A stretch of 64,000 nt of DNA from Roseivirga thermotolerans. GTDB taxonomy: Bacteria > Bacteroidota > Bacteroidia > Cytophagales > Cyclobacteriaceae. Positions 52,123-60,698 of the stretch are shown here, piece by piece. How positions within the stretch are numbered: the stretch's first letter is position 1; each line of letters begins with the position of its first letter. The DNA lies in NCBI RefSeq assembly GCF_014653175.1, contig NZ_BNAG01000006.1:44776-108775 (forward strand), given 5' to 3'. Made by a program: the position numbers and the translations under genes. The notes below the pieces were generated by a model. The model worked only from the letters and a program-made list of their open reading frames with translations, was not told the origin of the DNA and searched no databases.

Positions 52123-52812
52123 ATGAGTTGGGTAAAAAATACCTTTAGTAGTTCAGTGGGGAGAAAGTTTGCCATGGCGCTTTCAGCCCTATTCCTCATG
52201 ATCTTCTTGTTACAACACTTCACAATCAATTTCATCTCGGTTTTGAGCAAAGATACCTTCAATGAGATATCTCATTTTATGGGTACCAACGCTCTGGTGC
52301 AATTTGTACTGCAGCCGGTGCTGATTTTTGCGGTGGTGTATCACTTTGTAATGGGTTTTGTGTTGGAAATTAAAAATCGTAACGCCAGAGAAGTAAAGTA
52401 TGCCATGAATAAAGGCTCTGCCAATTCTACCTGGTTCTCCAGAAATATGATTGTTTCAGGAGCTGTGGTGCTGGCATTTTTGGGGCTACATTTTTATGAT
52501 TTCTGGATTCCGGAAATAAATGTAAAATATGTTCAGGGCGATATGTCTGGTTTGCTGGCCGATGGTAGTTTTCGCTACTACGAAGAGCTGGTTCACAAAT
52601 TTGTCGACCCTGTGAGAGTGGGTATTTATGTAGTGGCTTTTGTGTTGCTTTCTATGCACCTGCTACATGGCTTTGCTTCGGCCTTCCAGTCGATGGGAGC
52701 AAGACACGCCAAATATACTCCCGCTATAAAGAAATTAGGTAATATATATGCTATTGCCATTCCGGCAGGCTTTATCTTCATTGCCTTGTTCCATCATTTA
52801 ACTTCACACTAA
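52123..52812 (+). CDS. sdhC: Succinate dehydrogenase / fumarate reductase cytochrome b subunit
   Basis: 229 residues with five membrane helices, the single-subunit Bacteroidetes (di-heme, type B) form: FAMALSALFLMIFLLQHFTI, VQFVLQPVLIFAVVYHFVMG, MIVSGAVVLAFLGLHFYDFW, VGIYVVAFVLLSMHLLHG and IYAIAIPAGFIFIALFHHLT. His residues inside the helices (QHF, YHF, LHF, MHLLH) are candidate heme ligands. It anchors SdhA/SdhB in the inner membrane and carries electrons to or from menaquinone. It is first in the order sdhC-sdhA-sdhB. Confidence 0.94.
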   Translation: MSWVKNTFSSSVGRKFAMALSALFLMIFLLQHFTINFISVLSKDTFNEISHFMGTNALVQFVLQPVLIFAVVYHFVMGFVLEIKNRNAREVKYAMNKGSANSTWFSRNMIVSGAVVLAFLGLHFYDFWIPEINVKYVQGDMSGLLADGSFRYYEELVHKFVDPVRVGIYVVAFVLLSMHLLHGFASAFQSMGARHAKYTPAIKKLGNIYAIAIPAGFIFIALFHHLTSH

Positions 52813-52822
52813 GTAAGGAAGA

Positions 52823-54832
52823 ATGACTAAACTAGATTCAAAAATTCCAGAAGGTCCTTTAGCAGAAAAGTGGACCAAGCATAAGAATAATATCAGGCTG
52901 GTAAACCCTGCCAACAAAAGACTTATTGATGTTATAGTGGTGGGAACGGGTTTGGCCGGAGGATCGGCCTCTGCTACCTTGGCCGAGTTGGGATACAATG
53001 TAAAAGCATTTTGCTATCAGGATTCGCCCCGAAGAGCACACTCCATTGCTGCTCAGGGAGGTATTAATGCCGCTAAAAACTATCAGGGCGATGGAGACTC
53101 AATATACCGCTTGTTCTACGACACGGTAAAGGGGGGAGATTATCGTTCAAGAGAGGCTAATGTGTATCGTTTGGCCGAAGTTTCAACCAATATTATAGAC
53201 CAATGTGTCGCGCAAGGGGTTCCTTTTGCCCGCGATTATGGTGGGCTGTTGGACAACCGATCGTTTGGTGGAGTACAAGTCTCCAGAACATTTTATGCCA
53301 AAGGTCAGACAGGCCAGCAGTTGCTGTTGGGGTGCTATTCGGCCATGTCGCGGCAGATTGGTAAAGGAAAGATAAAAATGTACAATCGCCATGAAATGCT
53401 GGATCTGGTGATTGTGAATGGAAAAGCCCGCGGAATTATTGCCAGAAATCTGGTGACCGGAGAAATTGAAAGGCATTCGGCTCATGCTGTTGTAATAGCC
53501 TCAGGAGGTTACGGAAACGTGTTTTTCCTCTCCACCAATGCCATGGGTTCTAATGTATCGGCCAGCTGGAAGGTGCATAAGAAGGGAGCATTTTTCGCTA
53601 ACCCTTGCTTTACACAAATTCACCCTACCTGTATACCCCAGCATGGCGACCAACAGTCTAAGTTAACCCTTATGTCTGAATCGCTGCGAAACGATGGAAG
53701 AATTTGGGTGCCTAAGAAGAAGGAAGACGCAGAGGCGATTAGAGCAGGTAAACTGGACCCGACTAAGATAGCGGAGGAAGATAGAGATTACTACCTGGAG
53801 CGCAGATATCCTTCATTCGGTAACCTTGTACCCAGAGATGTGGCTTCGCGAGCTGCCAAAGAAAGATGCGATGCCGGCTATGGTGTAGGTACCAATGAAA
53901 CCGGTGAGGCTGTGTTTTTGGACTTCTCTTCGGCTATTATGCGTTATGGACAAGAGGAGGCCAATGTAAAGGGACTTCACGATGCCAGCCAAGAGCAGAT
54001 AAGACAAATGGGCGAGCAGGTAGTTGAAAAGAAATATGGAAACCTGTTCCAGATGTATGAGAAGATTACGGCCGACAACCCGTACAAAACCCCAATGAAG
54101 ATTTACCCGGCTGTACACTACACCATGGGTGGCGTTTGGGTAGACTACAATCTGATGACCACTATTCCGGGTTGCTATGCCATAGGAGAAGCCAACTTCT
54201 CCGATCACGGAGCCAACCGTTTGGGGGCTTCTGCACTTATGCAGGGCTTGGCTGATGGTTACTTTGTGCTGCCTTATACCATTGGCGACTATTTGGCCGA
54301 TGATATTAGGACCGGTCCAATTCCGACTGACACTCCCGAGTTCGATGAAGCTGAAAAGGCTGTGAAAGACAGGATAGACTTCTTTGTAAACAACAAAGGC
54401 TCTAAGTCGGTCGATCACTTCCACAAGAGACTCGGAAAGGTAATGTGGAATAAGGTAGGTATGGCCAGAAACGAAAAAGGACTTAAAGAAGCCATAGAAG
54501 AAATAAAGGAAATTCGAGAAGAGTTCTGGAAAGACGTGAAAGTACCAGGCTCGCCTGATGGTATAAATCAGGAGCTTGAAAAAGCAGGCCGTGTGGCAGA
54601 TTTCCTGGAATTAGGTGAACTATTTGCCAGAGATGCACTACTCAGAAATGAGTCGTGCGGTGGTCACTTCAGAGAAGAGTATAGCACAGAAGATGGAGAA
54701 GCCATGAGAGACGATGCCAACTTCACCTATGTTTCTGCATGGGAATATAAAGGAGAGCCTTCTGAGGCTGTACTGCATAAGGAACCATTGGTTTATGAGA
54801 ATATTGAGCTCAAAACCCGTTCCTACAAATAA
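52823..54832 (+). CDS. sdhA: Succinate dehydrogenase / fumarate reductase flavoprotein subunit
   Basis: 669 residues. FAD-binding Rossmann: [20 protein letters not shown] near 39-58. The covalent flavin His lies in [18 protein letters not shown], and the active-site region in [15 protein letters not shown]. Also present are [34 protein letters not shown] and the C-terminal [13 protein letters not shown]. This subunit interconverts succinate and fumarate in the TCA cycle or fumarate respiration. It starts 10 bases after sdhC and is followed 26 bases later by sdhB. The roughly 670-residue length matches the Bacteroidetes form. Confidence 0.96.
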   Translation: MTKLDSKIPEGPLAEKWTKHKNNIRLVNPANKRLIDVIVVGTGLAGGSASATLAELGYNVKAFCYQDSPRRAHSIAAQGGINAAKNYQGDGDSIYRLFYDTVKGGDYRSREANVYRLAEVSTNIIDQCVAQGVPFARDYGGLLDNRSFGGVQVSRTFYAKGQTGQQLLLGCYSAMSRQIGKGKIKMYNRHEMLDLVIVNGKARGIIARNLVTGEIERHSAHAVVIASGGYGNVFFLSTNAMGSNVSASWKVHKKGAFFANPCFTQIHPTCIPQHGDQQSKLTLMSESLRNDGRIWVPKKKEDAEAIRAGKLDPTKIAEEDRDYYLERRYPSFGNLVPRDVASRAAKERCDAGYGVGTNETGEAVFLDFSSAIMRYGQEEANVKGLHDASQEQIRQMGEQVVEKKYGNLFQMYEKITADNPYKTPMKIYPAVHYTMGGVWVDYNLMTTIPGCYAIGEANFSDHGANRLGASALMQGLADGYFVLPYTIGDYLADDIRTGPIPTDTPEFDEAEKAVKDRIDFFVNNKGSKSVDHFHKRLGKVMWNKVGMARNEKGLKEAIEEIKEIREEFWKDVKVPGSPDGINQELEKAGRVADFLELGELFARDALLRNESCGGHFREEYSTEDGEAMRDDANFTYVSAWEYKGEPSEAVLHKEPLVYENIELKTRSYK

Positions 54833-54858
54833 TTATTTAGAACCTAGATATACGAAAT

Positions 54859-55626
54859 ATGTCAGCCAATAAAGGATTAAACCTTACACTAAAAGTCTGG
54901 AGACAGAAAAGTCAAAAGGAAAAAGGCCAGATGGAAACTTATCAGGTCTCTGATATTTCACCAGATAGCTCTTTCCTTGAGATGATGGATATATTGAACG
55001 AGCAGCTTATTGAGGAAGGTAAAGAACCGGTAGCCTTCGATCATGACTGCCGTGAGGGTATTTGTGGTAGCTGTTCAATGTACATTAACGGAGAAGCACA
55101 TGGGCCGGGTAGAGAAATTACTACCTGTCAGTTACATATGAGAGAGTTTAAGAATGGAGATACCATTTACATTGAACCTTGGAGAGCTAAGGCTTTCCCT
55201 GTCATAAAAGATTTGGTAGTAGACCGTTCTGCTTTCGATCGTATTATGGCTGCCGGTGGTTTTATAAGTGTAAACACTTCAGGGAATACACAAGATGCCA
55301 ATGCTATTCCTATAGAAAAGGCAAATGCAGACAAAGCTTTCGATGCGGCCACCTGTATAGGCTGCGGGGCCTGCGTGGCTTCATGTAAGAATGCCTCAGC
55401 CATGCTTTTTGTTTCAGCTAAGGTATCGCAGTTTGCTCTTCTTCCTCAAGGGAGAGTAGAAGCCAAGGAGCGGGTAAGAAATATGGTGAAAGTAATGGAC
55501 GAAGAAGGTTTCGGAAACTGCTCCAATACCGGAGCCTGCGAAGTGGAATGCCCTAAAGGAATTTCTATTGAGAATATTGCCCGAATGAACAGGGAGTATT
55601 TGAACGCCACCTTAAAAGGGGAATAG
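54859..55626 (+). CDS. sdhB: Succinate dehydrogenase / fumarate reductase iron-sulfur subunit
   Basis: 255 residues. An N-terminal 2Fe-2S ferredoxin domain: [20 protein letters not shown] with C64, C69 and C72, and C90 in GREITTC. The C-terminal clusters are [13 protein letters not shown] (C166, C169, C172, C176), and the [17 protein letters not shown] block supplies the remaining Cys. It passes electrons from the flavin to the cytochrome b subunit. It is last in the operon, and a good terminator follows. Confidence 0.96.
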   Translation: MSANKGLNLTLKVWRQKSQKEKGQMETYQVSDISPDSSFLEMMDILNEQLIEEGKEPVAFDHDCREGICGSCSMYINGEAHGPGREITTCQLHMREFKNGDTIYIEPWRAKAFPVIKDLVVDRSAFDRIMAAGGFISVNTSGNTQDANAIPIEKANADKAFDAATCIGCGACVASCKNASAMLFVSAKVSQFALLPQGRVEAKERVRNMVKVMDEEGFGNCSNTGACEVECPKGISIENIARMNREYLNATLKGE

Positions 55627-55681
55627 TTTCTTTAAAGTCTCAAATCTCAAACCCTAATATTGGGTTCGCATTAAAAGTTAG

Positions 55682-55714
55682 AGCCTCTTTCAGATTTCTG
55701 GAAGAGGCTTTTTT
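55682..55714 (+). terminator. Terminator of the sdhCAB operon
   Basis: AGCCTCTT / AAGAGGCT outer stem, with CAG/CTG inside, followed by TTTTT. It is 55 bases after the sdhB stop. Confidence 0.88.
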
Positions 55715-55847
55715 AGTTGACCAAAATTTGGATTATACTATAAGGCTATCGAAGAAAAAGAATATTTATGGTTTAATAATAAATATTTTATGTAGCTGGT
55801 TTTTATCTGTGTACAACTAAACTTATAATTGAGTTTAGTTTTTCAAT

Positions 55848-57269
55848 ATGCGTGCACTACTCTTCCTACTCGGTATTTATACTTCTTTTTTATGCAATGG
55901 ACAATACATGGTCGATTTACCACTCAATCTGGATAAATCGATATCCGATGCACATGTTAAAGTTCTAGAAGAAGGAGTGCTTCTCTCCTTTGAGCTTAAG
56001 AAAGCTACGGAGGTTGTTTTGCTTAACGAGAATCTGGATTTTGTTAAAAGAATTACGTTACCTGCTCCATTTAAGTCAACCAATTTTATTGGTGTCAGGG
56101 AGACAAATGAGAGCTTTTTTGTCTACCGAAAAGTGCAAGATTCTGGTTGGTTTATGAATGAAGTAAAAATAGACAAAACAACATTCGATACATATGAGCG
56201 TGTTTACCCTCTTTCAAATGACGGCTTGGATTCATTTGCGAATTTTGTTTTAGATAATGAAGTCTTTAGCATCCGTTCTGATCAGAATAATATGATTTTG
56301 AAGATACTGAGATCGTCAAAAGGTGATGACCTGTCCGAGTATAGCTATAAACTGTCTGAAAGTGATATTGAGCTCTTCAGGAAGGGCTCAGGCCTTTTTT
56401 CAACAGGTTCAGTATCTATGGAGCGAATGGATAAAAGTGCTGAACACAGCATTTATAATACTCATGAAAAGTATAAGTTTTTTACAAGTAATTCAGGAGG
56501 TTTAATACTTACCATTGATGGGAAGGAGAACTCCGTAGATTATTTGAGAATTTTAACATTTACAACTGAACCAGAAGTAGAAGGTTATTCAAGATTGAAA
56601 GAGACCTTTATGCCTAGAGTTATTAGTTCTGGATTGCGTTTTTCTGCCAATTCATTCATACACAATGATATGATATTCAGTGTAGGTATTAACGAAGATG
56701 CGATAATGCTGGATATTCTTGATTTAGACAACCTTAGTCCCATTAAGAGTTTTTCCAGCGTCTCTGAAGAAATAACTAGCAGAATCAAACCGAATATCCT
56801 TTATCAGGAAGGAGCGTTATCTCTGCTTGCCAAGACAGAGAAGAGCTACGACAAGCCAAAAAAGATTATGAGCAAAATAAGAAAGGGGCAGGCTGGTATT
56901 GTGGTTGCAGATAGAGGGAGTTTCATTGAATTAACTATAGGATCTTATGTGCCGCCCCAGACAGGAGGAGGAACTTGGGTTGGTGGATATAACGGTATGG
57001 CTCCAATGTATATACCAAGTTTCTATTCTTTTGGAGATGGAGTGACTTATTTTTACAGAGTTAAATTAGATCCTGAAACTCTTGAAAGCCTAGGTAGTAT
57101 TGATGTGGAGAGAGATATCGATAAGTTAAATGACTTTTTAGAGAGCGACAAAAGCCTAAAAGAAGAGGCATTTCTGAATGGAAGGATTCTATTTGAAATG
57201 AATGGGGCCTATTATATAGGGTATCAGCAAAGAGATACTCATAAGTATAAGATTTGGAAAGCTTTATGA
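55848..57269 (+). CDS. Secreted 473-residue protein of unknown function
   Basis: Not recognised. A signal peptide (MRALLFLLGIYTSFLCNGQ) starts a beta-rich, soluble chain with short motif-like strands (VLLSFELKKATEVVLLNENL, FFVYRKVQDSGWFMNEVKID, GGLILTIDGKENSVDYLRIL). One Gly-rich, aromatic loop (GGGTWVGGYNGMAPMYIPSF) lies at about 374-393. The repeating strand pattern suggests a beta-propeller or a similar all-beta fold, but no residues show a known activity. It is the first gene of the accessory block and has its own terminator. Confidence 0.65.
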   Translation: MRALLFLLGIYTSFLCNGQYMVDLPLNLDKSISDAHVKVLEEGVLLSFELKKATEVVLLNENLDFVKRITLPAPFKSTNFIGVRETNESFFVYRKVQDSGWFMNEVKIDKTTFDTYERVYPLSNDGLDSFANFVLDNEVFSIRSDQNNMILKILRSSKGDDLSEYSYKLSESDIELFRKGSGLFSTGSVSMERMDKSAEHSIYNTHEKYKFFTSNSGGLILTIDGKENSVDYLRILTFTTEPEVEGYSRLKETFMPRVISSGLRFSANSFIHNDMIFSVGINEDAIMLDILDLDNLSPIKSFSSVSEEITSRIKPNILYQEGALSLLAKTEKSYDKPKKIMSKIRKGQAGIVVADRGSFIELTIGSYVPPQTGGGTWVGGYNGMAPMYIPSFYSFGDGVTYFYRVKLDPETLESLGSIDVERDIDKLNDFLESDKSLKEEAFLNGRILFEMNGAYYIGYQQRDTHKYKIWKAL

Positions 57270-57276
57270 TTAAAAG

Positions 57277-57297
57277 GCCTGCATTCGCAGGCTCTTT
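57277..57297 (+). terminator. Terminator after the secreted unknown gene
   Basis: GCCTGC-attc-GCAGGC, followed by TCTTT. A short but G+C-rich stem. Confidence 0.6.
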
Positions 57298-57373
57298 GCT
57301 ATGCGTCCTTGACAGAATTTGCCTAATCGAAATCCTTAAACTTCACCCACATTAGGACGGGGTTTCCCCAAAC

Positions 57374-57398
57374 TGAGTATAGATTGTATCTACACTCA
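57374..57398. promoter_or_regulatory. Inverted repeat in the leader of the fibre locus
   Basis: TGAGTATAGAT-tgt-ATCTACACTCA, 11 bp with one mismatch. It lies about 220 bases before the first fibre-like ATG. Operator or hairpin; no binding evidence. Confidence 0.45.
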
Positions 57399-57615
57399 CA
57401 GGTATTTTCCGCGGCTGACTCTTCCCTTTGGTGAGAATCCTTTTTCCAAGCTCATATCATGCTTAATCAAAGTTGAAATAGTTTATTTGAAAATCTTTTG
57501 CTTCTTGGATTTTTTTGTTTATAAAAAAATATGTGAGAGTACTATTTAAACAATGATAATATCTATCTTGAAGAATTATCTGTATTCAGTTTTTAACTAT
57601 TCAATTTAAACTCAC

Positions 57616-58671
57616 ATGAGAGCAAGTATACTCATTATCACCAGTTTAATGGTGTCTTTTTTACACTCAAATGCACAAGATGAAACTATCAACGGAAGGC
57701 TGACGGTAAAGAAGGCTTCTTGGTTAGGTGACATAACAGTTGGCAATCCTAACACAGGAACCAATATAGTTGCAGGGCTGTCCCTTCTTCATTCCGATAC
57801 AAACTATTATGGCAACTATGGTGGAATCATGTTTTATGCGAACCAAAGCTGGACTTCATCGGCTAGGAGATATCTATTGACAAACGGTTTTAAGACAAAT
57901 CGCTTTGCCATTATTCGAGCTAGCGTTAGTATGACTTCACCTTCTTTAGGACTTAACGGGGAAGCTCAAGATGGCGTAGTGGACTTCGTAATGAATAATA
58001 CAGGAGATGTTGGGATTGGTATGGAATCCCCTGCGTATAAGCTTGATGTAAACGGAACAGGCAGGTTCTCAGGTTTTTTGGAACTCCAAAACCCTCAGAC
58101 GCAATACACTACTTCTTTATCGGAAGTAATTAGCCGATCAGCTTTTAGCATAAAAGCAAATAGTCAGAACTCCACAAGACTAGCTTTTGGTCAAGCAGGT
58201 ACAGGAGCAACTGTCACAATGCAAACTACCAATGGTTCTTCAACCGCTTCTTGGCACATAGCTTTAAGCCCCTATGGTGGGAATGTAGGGATAGGTACGG
58301 GAAATACTGATCCTTCTTTCAAGCTAGATGTAAATGGCGCAAGCCGTTTTACTGGCAAAATGATAGTTGATAATGATATAGAATCCAAGAAGGTCAAGGT
58401 CACTGCCACCCCGGGGTCAGTTCCTGATTATGTATTTGCTATAGACTATAATTTGATGTCTTTAAGTGAGGTGGAAGAATTTATCAAAGCAAACTCCCAT
58501 TTGCCCAATATTCCCAATGCCAAAGCAATAGAAACCAATGGTCAGGATGTTGGAGATTTACAGCTCAAGCTACTGGAGAAGATTGAAGAGTTGACGCTTC
58601 ACATGATTGAAATGGAAAAGACCATAAAAAGCCAGGCCGCTGAATTAGAAAAGCTAAAAAGTAACAATTAG
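57616..58671 (+). CDS. Secreted fibre-like protein 1 with the shared C-terminal cassette
   Basis: 351 residues. Signal peptide MRASILIITSLMVSFLHSNAQ. The middle resembles tail-fibre/collar modules, with two KLDVNG-type repeats (AYKLDVNGTGRFSGFLEL and SFKLDVNGASRFTGKMIV) separated by a beta-rich stretch. The C-terminus (bases 58381-58668) is the shared cassette: ESKKVKV, PDYVF, SLSEVEEFI, SHLPNIPNAK, then [11 protein letters not shown] and a coiled coil. Comparable ends of phage fibres help trimerisation, and a similar role is inferred. It is separated from gene 2 by 167 bases, with no terminator between. Confidence 0.72.
   Translation: MRASILIITSLMVSFLHSNAQDETINGRLTVKKASWLGDITVGNPNTGTNIVAGLSLLHSDTNYYGNYGGIMFYANQSWTSSARRYLLTNGFKTNRFAIIRASVSMTSPSLGLNGEAQDGVVDFVMNNTGDVGIGMESPAYKLDVNGTGRFSGFLELQNPQTQYTTSLSEVISRSAFSIKANSQNSTRLAFGQAGTGATVTMQTTNGSSTASWHIALSPYGGNVGIGTGNTDPSFKLDVNGASRFTGKMIVDNDIESKKVKVTATPGSVPDYVFAIDYNLMSLSEVEEFIKANSHLPNIPNAKAIETNGQDVGDLQLKLLEKIEELTLHMIEMEKTIKSQAAELEKLKSNN
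58381..58668 (+). repeat. Shared C-terminal cassette, copy 1
   Basis: Coding repeat: GAATCCAAGAAGGTCAAGGT at the start and CTGGAGAAGATTGAAGAG near the coiled coil. Homologous to 59610-59942 and 60403-60693. Confidence 0.85.
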
Positions 58672-58838
58672 GAATGGTCATAAACTCAGTTGTTCGGATG
58701 TAGTTTTTTGTTGTTTACATATATAATTGATTAAGCTTATTTTTTTTACTTTAACCATAATGAATTTGAAAGTAAGATTTAAGAAAGATTAATGTGTAAA
58801 TAATCGAAATACTTAATACTTTAGGTAAATTTCAAACA

Positions 58839-59945
58839 ATGAAACACACACTGAAATCCCTAGCCTGTTTATTACTATTAAGCCTTCCATTCAATTTTTA
58901 TGCACAAAACCTTCTTGACCTAAATGGCTGGACTATAGGTTCTGGTAGCGCTTCCGGCTTCAGTCAAAATGGTTCAACATCCGAAAACACAAGAGAGTGG
59001 GGCATTGGTCCTCATGGAAACAGGGTGATTCTTTGGAAGGCAAGTCCAGATGCAGGGGGGGGGACAAGTGGAGGATGGGACTCTAATTATTATGCTATTG
59101 ACCATTCAAAGGAATATAGAGTGTCTGTTTGGATTAAGAAGACCAATTCCAATAATGGCTATAGCTACCTTGGTTGCACTGGGGGCGGGAGTCATGTTTT
59201 GAATTTGGACGGTTCCGTAAACAACAATGCTTATTTCTGGGTAGGTGACCCCCCAACATTAGATCGATGGTATTTGATTGTTGGCTATGTTCATGGCAGT
59301 GGTGATAACAGCACCGAGAATTATGGTGGGGTTTATGATGGAGTGACTGGCAAAAAGGTGGTAAATATCACTGATTTCAAATTTCAAACCTCAACATCGA
59401 GCCTTCGACACCGCTCATACCTCTATTACGATTCAAATACCTCCGATCGACAATACTTCTATGCCCCCCGCATAGATGAAGTGAATGGCAATGAACCAAC
59501 CATTGCTGAGCTTTTGGGTATTATGCCCAATAGTTTGGATGAGCTCTCGGTAGGAACAGACAATTTACCTTCTGGCTACAAGCTCTCTGTTGGTGGAGAT
59601 GCCATAATGGAAAAGGTAAAAGTTCAGGTAGAGGGGGCTTGGCCTGATTATGTTTTTTCCGATGGGCACCCTCTACTGTCTTTAGATGAACTTCAGCAAT
59701 ACATTAAGGAGCATGGTCATTTACCTGGAATTCCTTCAGCCAAGGAAATAGAGGAAGAAAGACAAGACCTGGGCCTCATTCAACAAAAGCTCTTAGAGAA
59801 GATAGAGGAGTTGACACTTTATGTTCTCAATCAAGAAAAGCGCCTCTCTCGATTGGAGGAAGTTGAAAATGAGAATGACCAAATTAAAAAGCAATTAAGA
59901 GAAGCATTAGATCAGTTGAAGAAATTAGGCAATAATGAGAATTAG
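58839..59945 (+). CDS. Secreted fibre-like protein 2, with carbohydrate-binding-like N-domain and a G9 tract
   Basis: 368 residues. A signal peptide ([20 protein letters not shown]) is followed by an aromatic and Gly-rich beta-sandwich (residues about 25-225: [53 protein letters not shown]) that resembles jelly-roll binding modules. The shared cassette follows ([41 protein letters not shown]) and ends in a longer coiled coil. Bases 59055-59063 are nine G in a row, in frame as Gly-Gly-Gly, so a one-base slip would shut off the gene. It overlaps gene 3 by 11 bases. Confidence 0.72.
   Translation: MKHTLKSLACLLLLSLPFNFYAQNLLDLNGWTIGSGSASGFSQNGSTSENTREWGIGPHGNRVILWKASPDAGGGTSGGWDSNYYAIDHSKEYRVSVWIKKTNSNNGYSYLGCTGGGSHVLNLDGSVNNNAYFWVGDPPTLDRWYLIVGYVHGSGDNSTENYGGVYDGVTGKKVVNITDFKFQTSTSSLRHRSYLYYDSNTSDRQYFYAPRIDEVNGNEPTIAELLGIMPNSLDELSVGTDNLPSGYKLSVGGDAIMEKVKVQVEGAWPDYVFSDGHPLLSLDELQQYIKEHGHLPGIPSAKEIEEERQDLGLIQQKLLEKIEELTLYVLNQEKRLSRLEEVENENDQIKKQLREALDQLKKLGNNEN
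59055..59063 (+). repeat. Homopolymer G9 inside fibre gene 2
   Basis: Nine consecutive G in codons 73-75 of the gene (GGG GGG GGG). Other G or C runs noticed in this window are seven or shorter. Runs of this kind slip during replication and act as on/off switches in many surface genes of other bacteria. Confidence 0.85.
59610..59942 (+). repeat. Shared C-terminal cassette, copy 2
   Basis: Coding repeat with an extended coiled coil. The stretch around 59777-59822 is nearly the same at the base level as 60581-60626 (CAACAAAAGCT...TTAGAGAAGATAGAGGAGTT). Confidence 0.85.
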
Positions 59946-60696
59946 ATTAGTATTCATTTATCTGACAATCTGTTTACCTGCACTGAGTCAAGTAAGCATT
60001 GGCAATGGTACCAACATTAGCAGTAATGATGGAAGTTCTATAAAGTTGAACTATGGCAACTCATTGGGGCATTTAAATCTAATACAAGACTCTTGGATGA
60101 ATTTCTATACAGACCGTGCTAAATACTATTTTGATAAGGAAGTGGTATTCAATAGTGGTATTTCAACCTATAATTCAAACAGTCTCACGTTAAGCTTTAC
60201 ACCTGGGAATCTAACCATTGTCACTGATGGCTGGATGAACTTCTATACAGATAGATCAGCATTTTATTTTAGTAAGCCAATAATATCCAATAGTGGAGAA
60301 TTTGGTTCTTACAATCAAAGTGATTTAATCCTTAAAACCAATGGGACAACCAGGTTGACGATAGATAACTCATCAGGTGATGTAATTATCAATGAGTGCT
60401 TAGAATCCAAGAAAGTAAAAGTCTCTGCCGCTCCCGGCTCATTCCCAGATTATGTATTTGCAAATGAATATCAGCTCAAAAGTTTGTCTGAGCTAGAAGC
60501 CTTCATTAAGGAAAACGGCCACCTTCCCAATGTGCCCACCGCTAAGGAAGTAGAAGCCAATGGTCAGGATCTGGGGCTAATCCAACAAAAGCTATTAGAG
60601 AAGATAGAGGAGTTGACGCTTTATACAATTGAACAACAAAAACTGATCAAACAACTAACTGAAAGAATTGAAAAACTCGAAAACACAGGCAACTAA
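59935..60696 (+). CDS. Secreted fibre-like protein 3 with the shared C-terminal cassette
   Basis: 253 residues; the ATG lies inside the end of gene 2 (11-base overlap). Signal peptide [19 protein letters not shown]. The N-part has an internal duplication: [19 protein letters not shown] and [19 protein letters not shown], each leading to an NSG segment. The shared cassette follows: [44 protein letters not shown], then a coiled coil. It is the shortest of the three. Only two bases separate it from the YD-repeat gene. Confidence 0.72.
   Translation: MRIRLVFIYLTICLPALSQVSIGNGTNISSNDGSSIKLNYGNSLGHLNLIQDSWMNFYTDRAKYYFDKEVVFNSGISTYNSNSLTLSFTPGNLTIVTDGWMNFYTDRSAFYFSKPIISNSGEFGSYNQSDLILKTNGTTRLTIDNSSGDVIINECLESKKVKVSAAPGSFPDYVFANEYQLKSLSELEAFIKENGHLPNVPTAKEVEANGQDLGLIQQKLLEKIEELTLYTIEQQKLIKQLTERIEKLENTGN
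60403..60693 (+). repeat. Shared C-terminal cassette, copy 3
   Basis: Coding repeat, closest to copies 1 and 2 in different parts: its start (GAATCCAAGAAAGTAAAAGT) matches copy 1, and its coiled-coil part matches copy 2 better. This mosaic fits past recombination between copies. Confidence 0.85.
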
Positions 60697-60698
60697 TT

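Larger units (their letters stand above)
57270..57615. other. 346-base leader region before the first fibre-like gene
   Basis: No gene is seen. The region contains the terminator of the preceding gene, an 11-bp dyad at 57374-57398 and a very A+T-rich stretch from about 57500 to the next ATG, as expected for a regulated promoter. No clean TAnnTTTG box was found. Confidence 0.6.
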
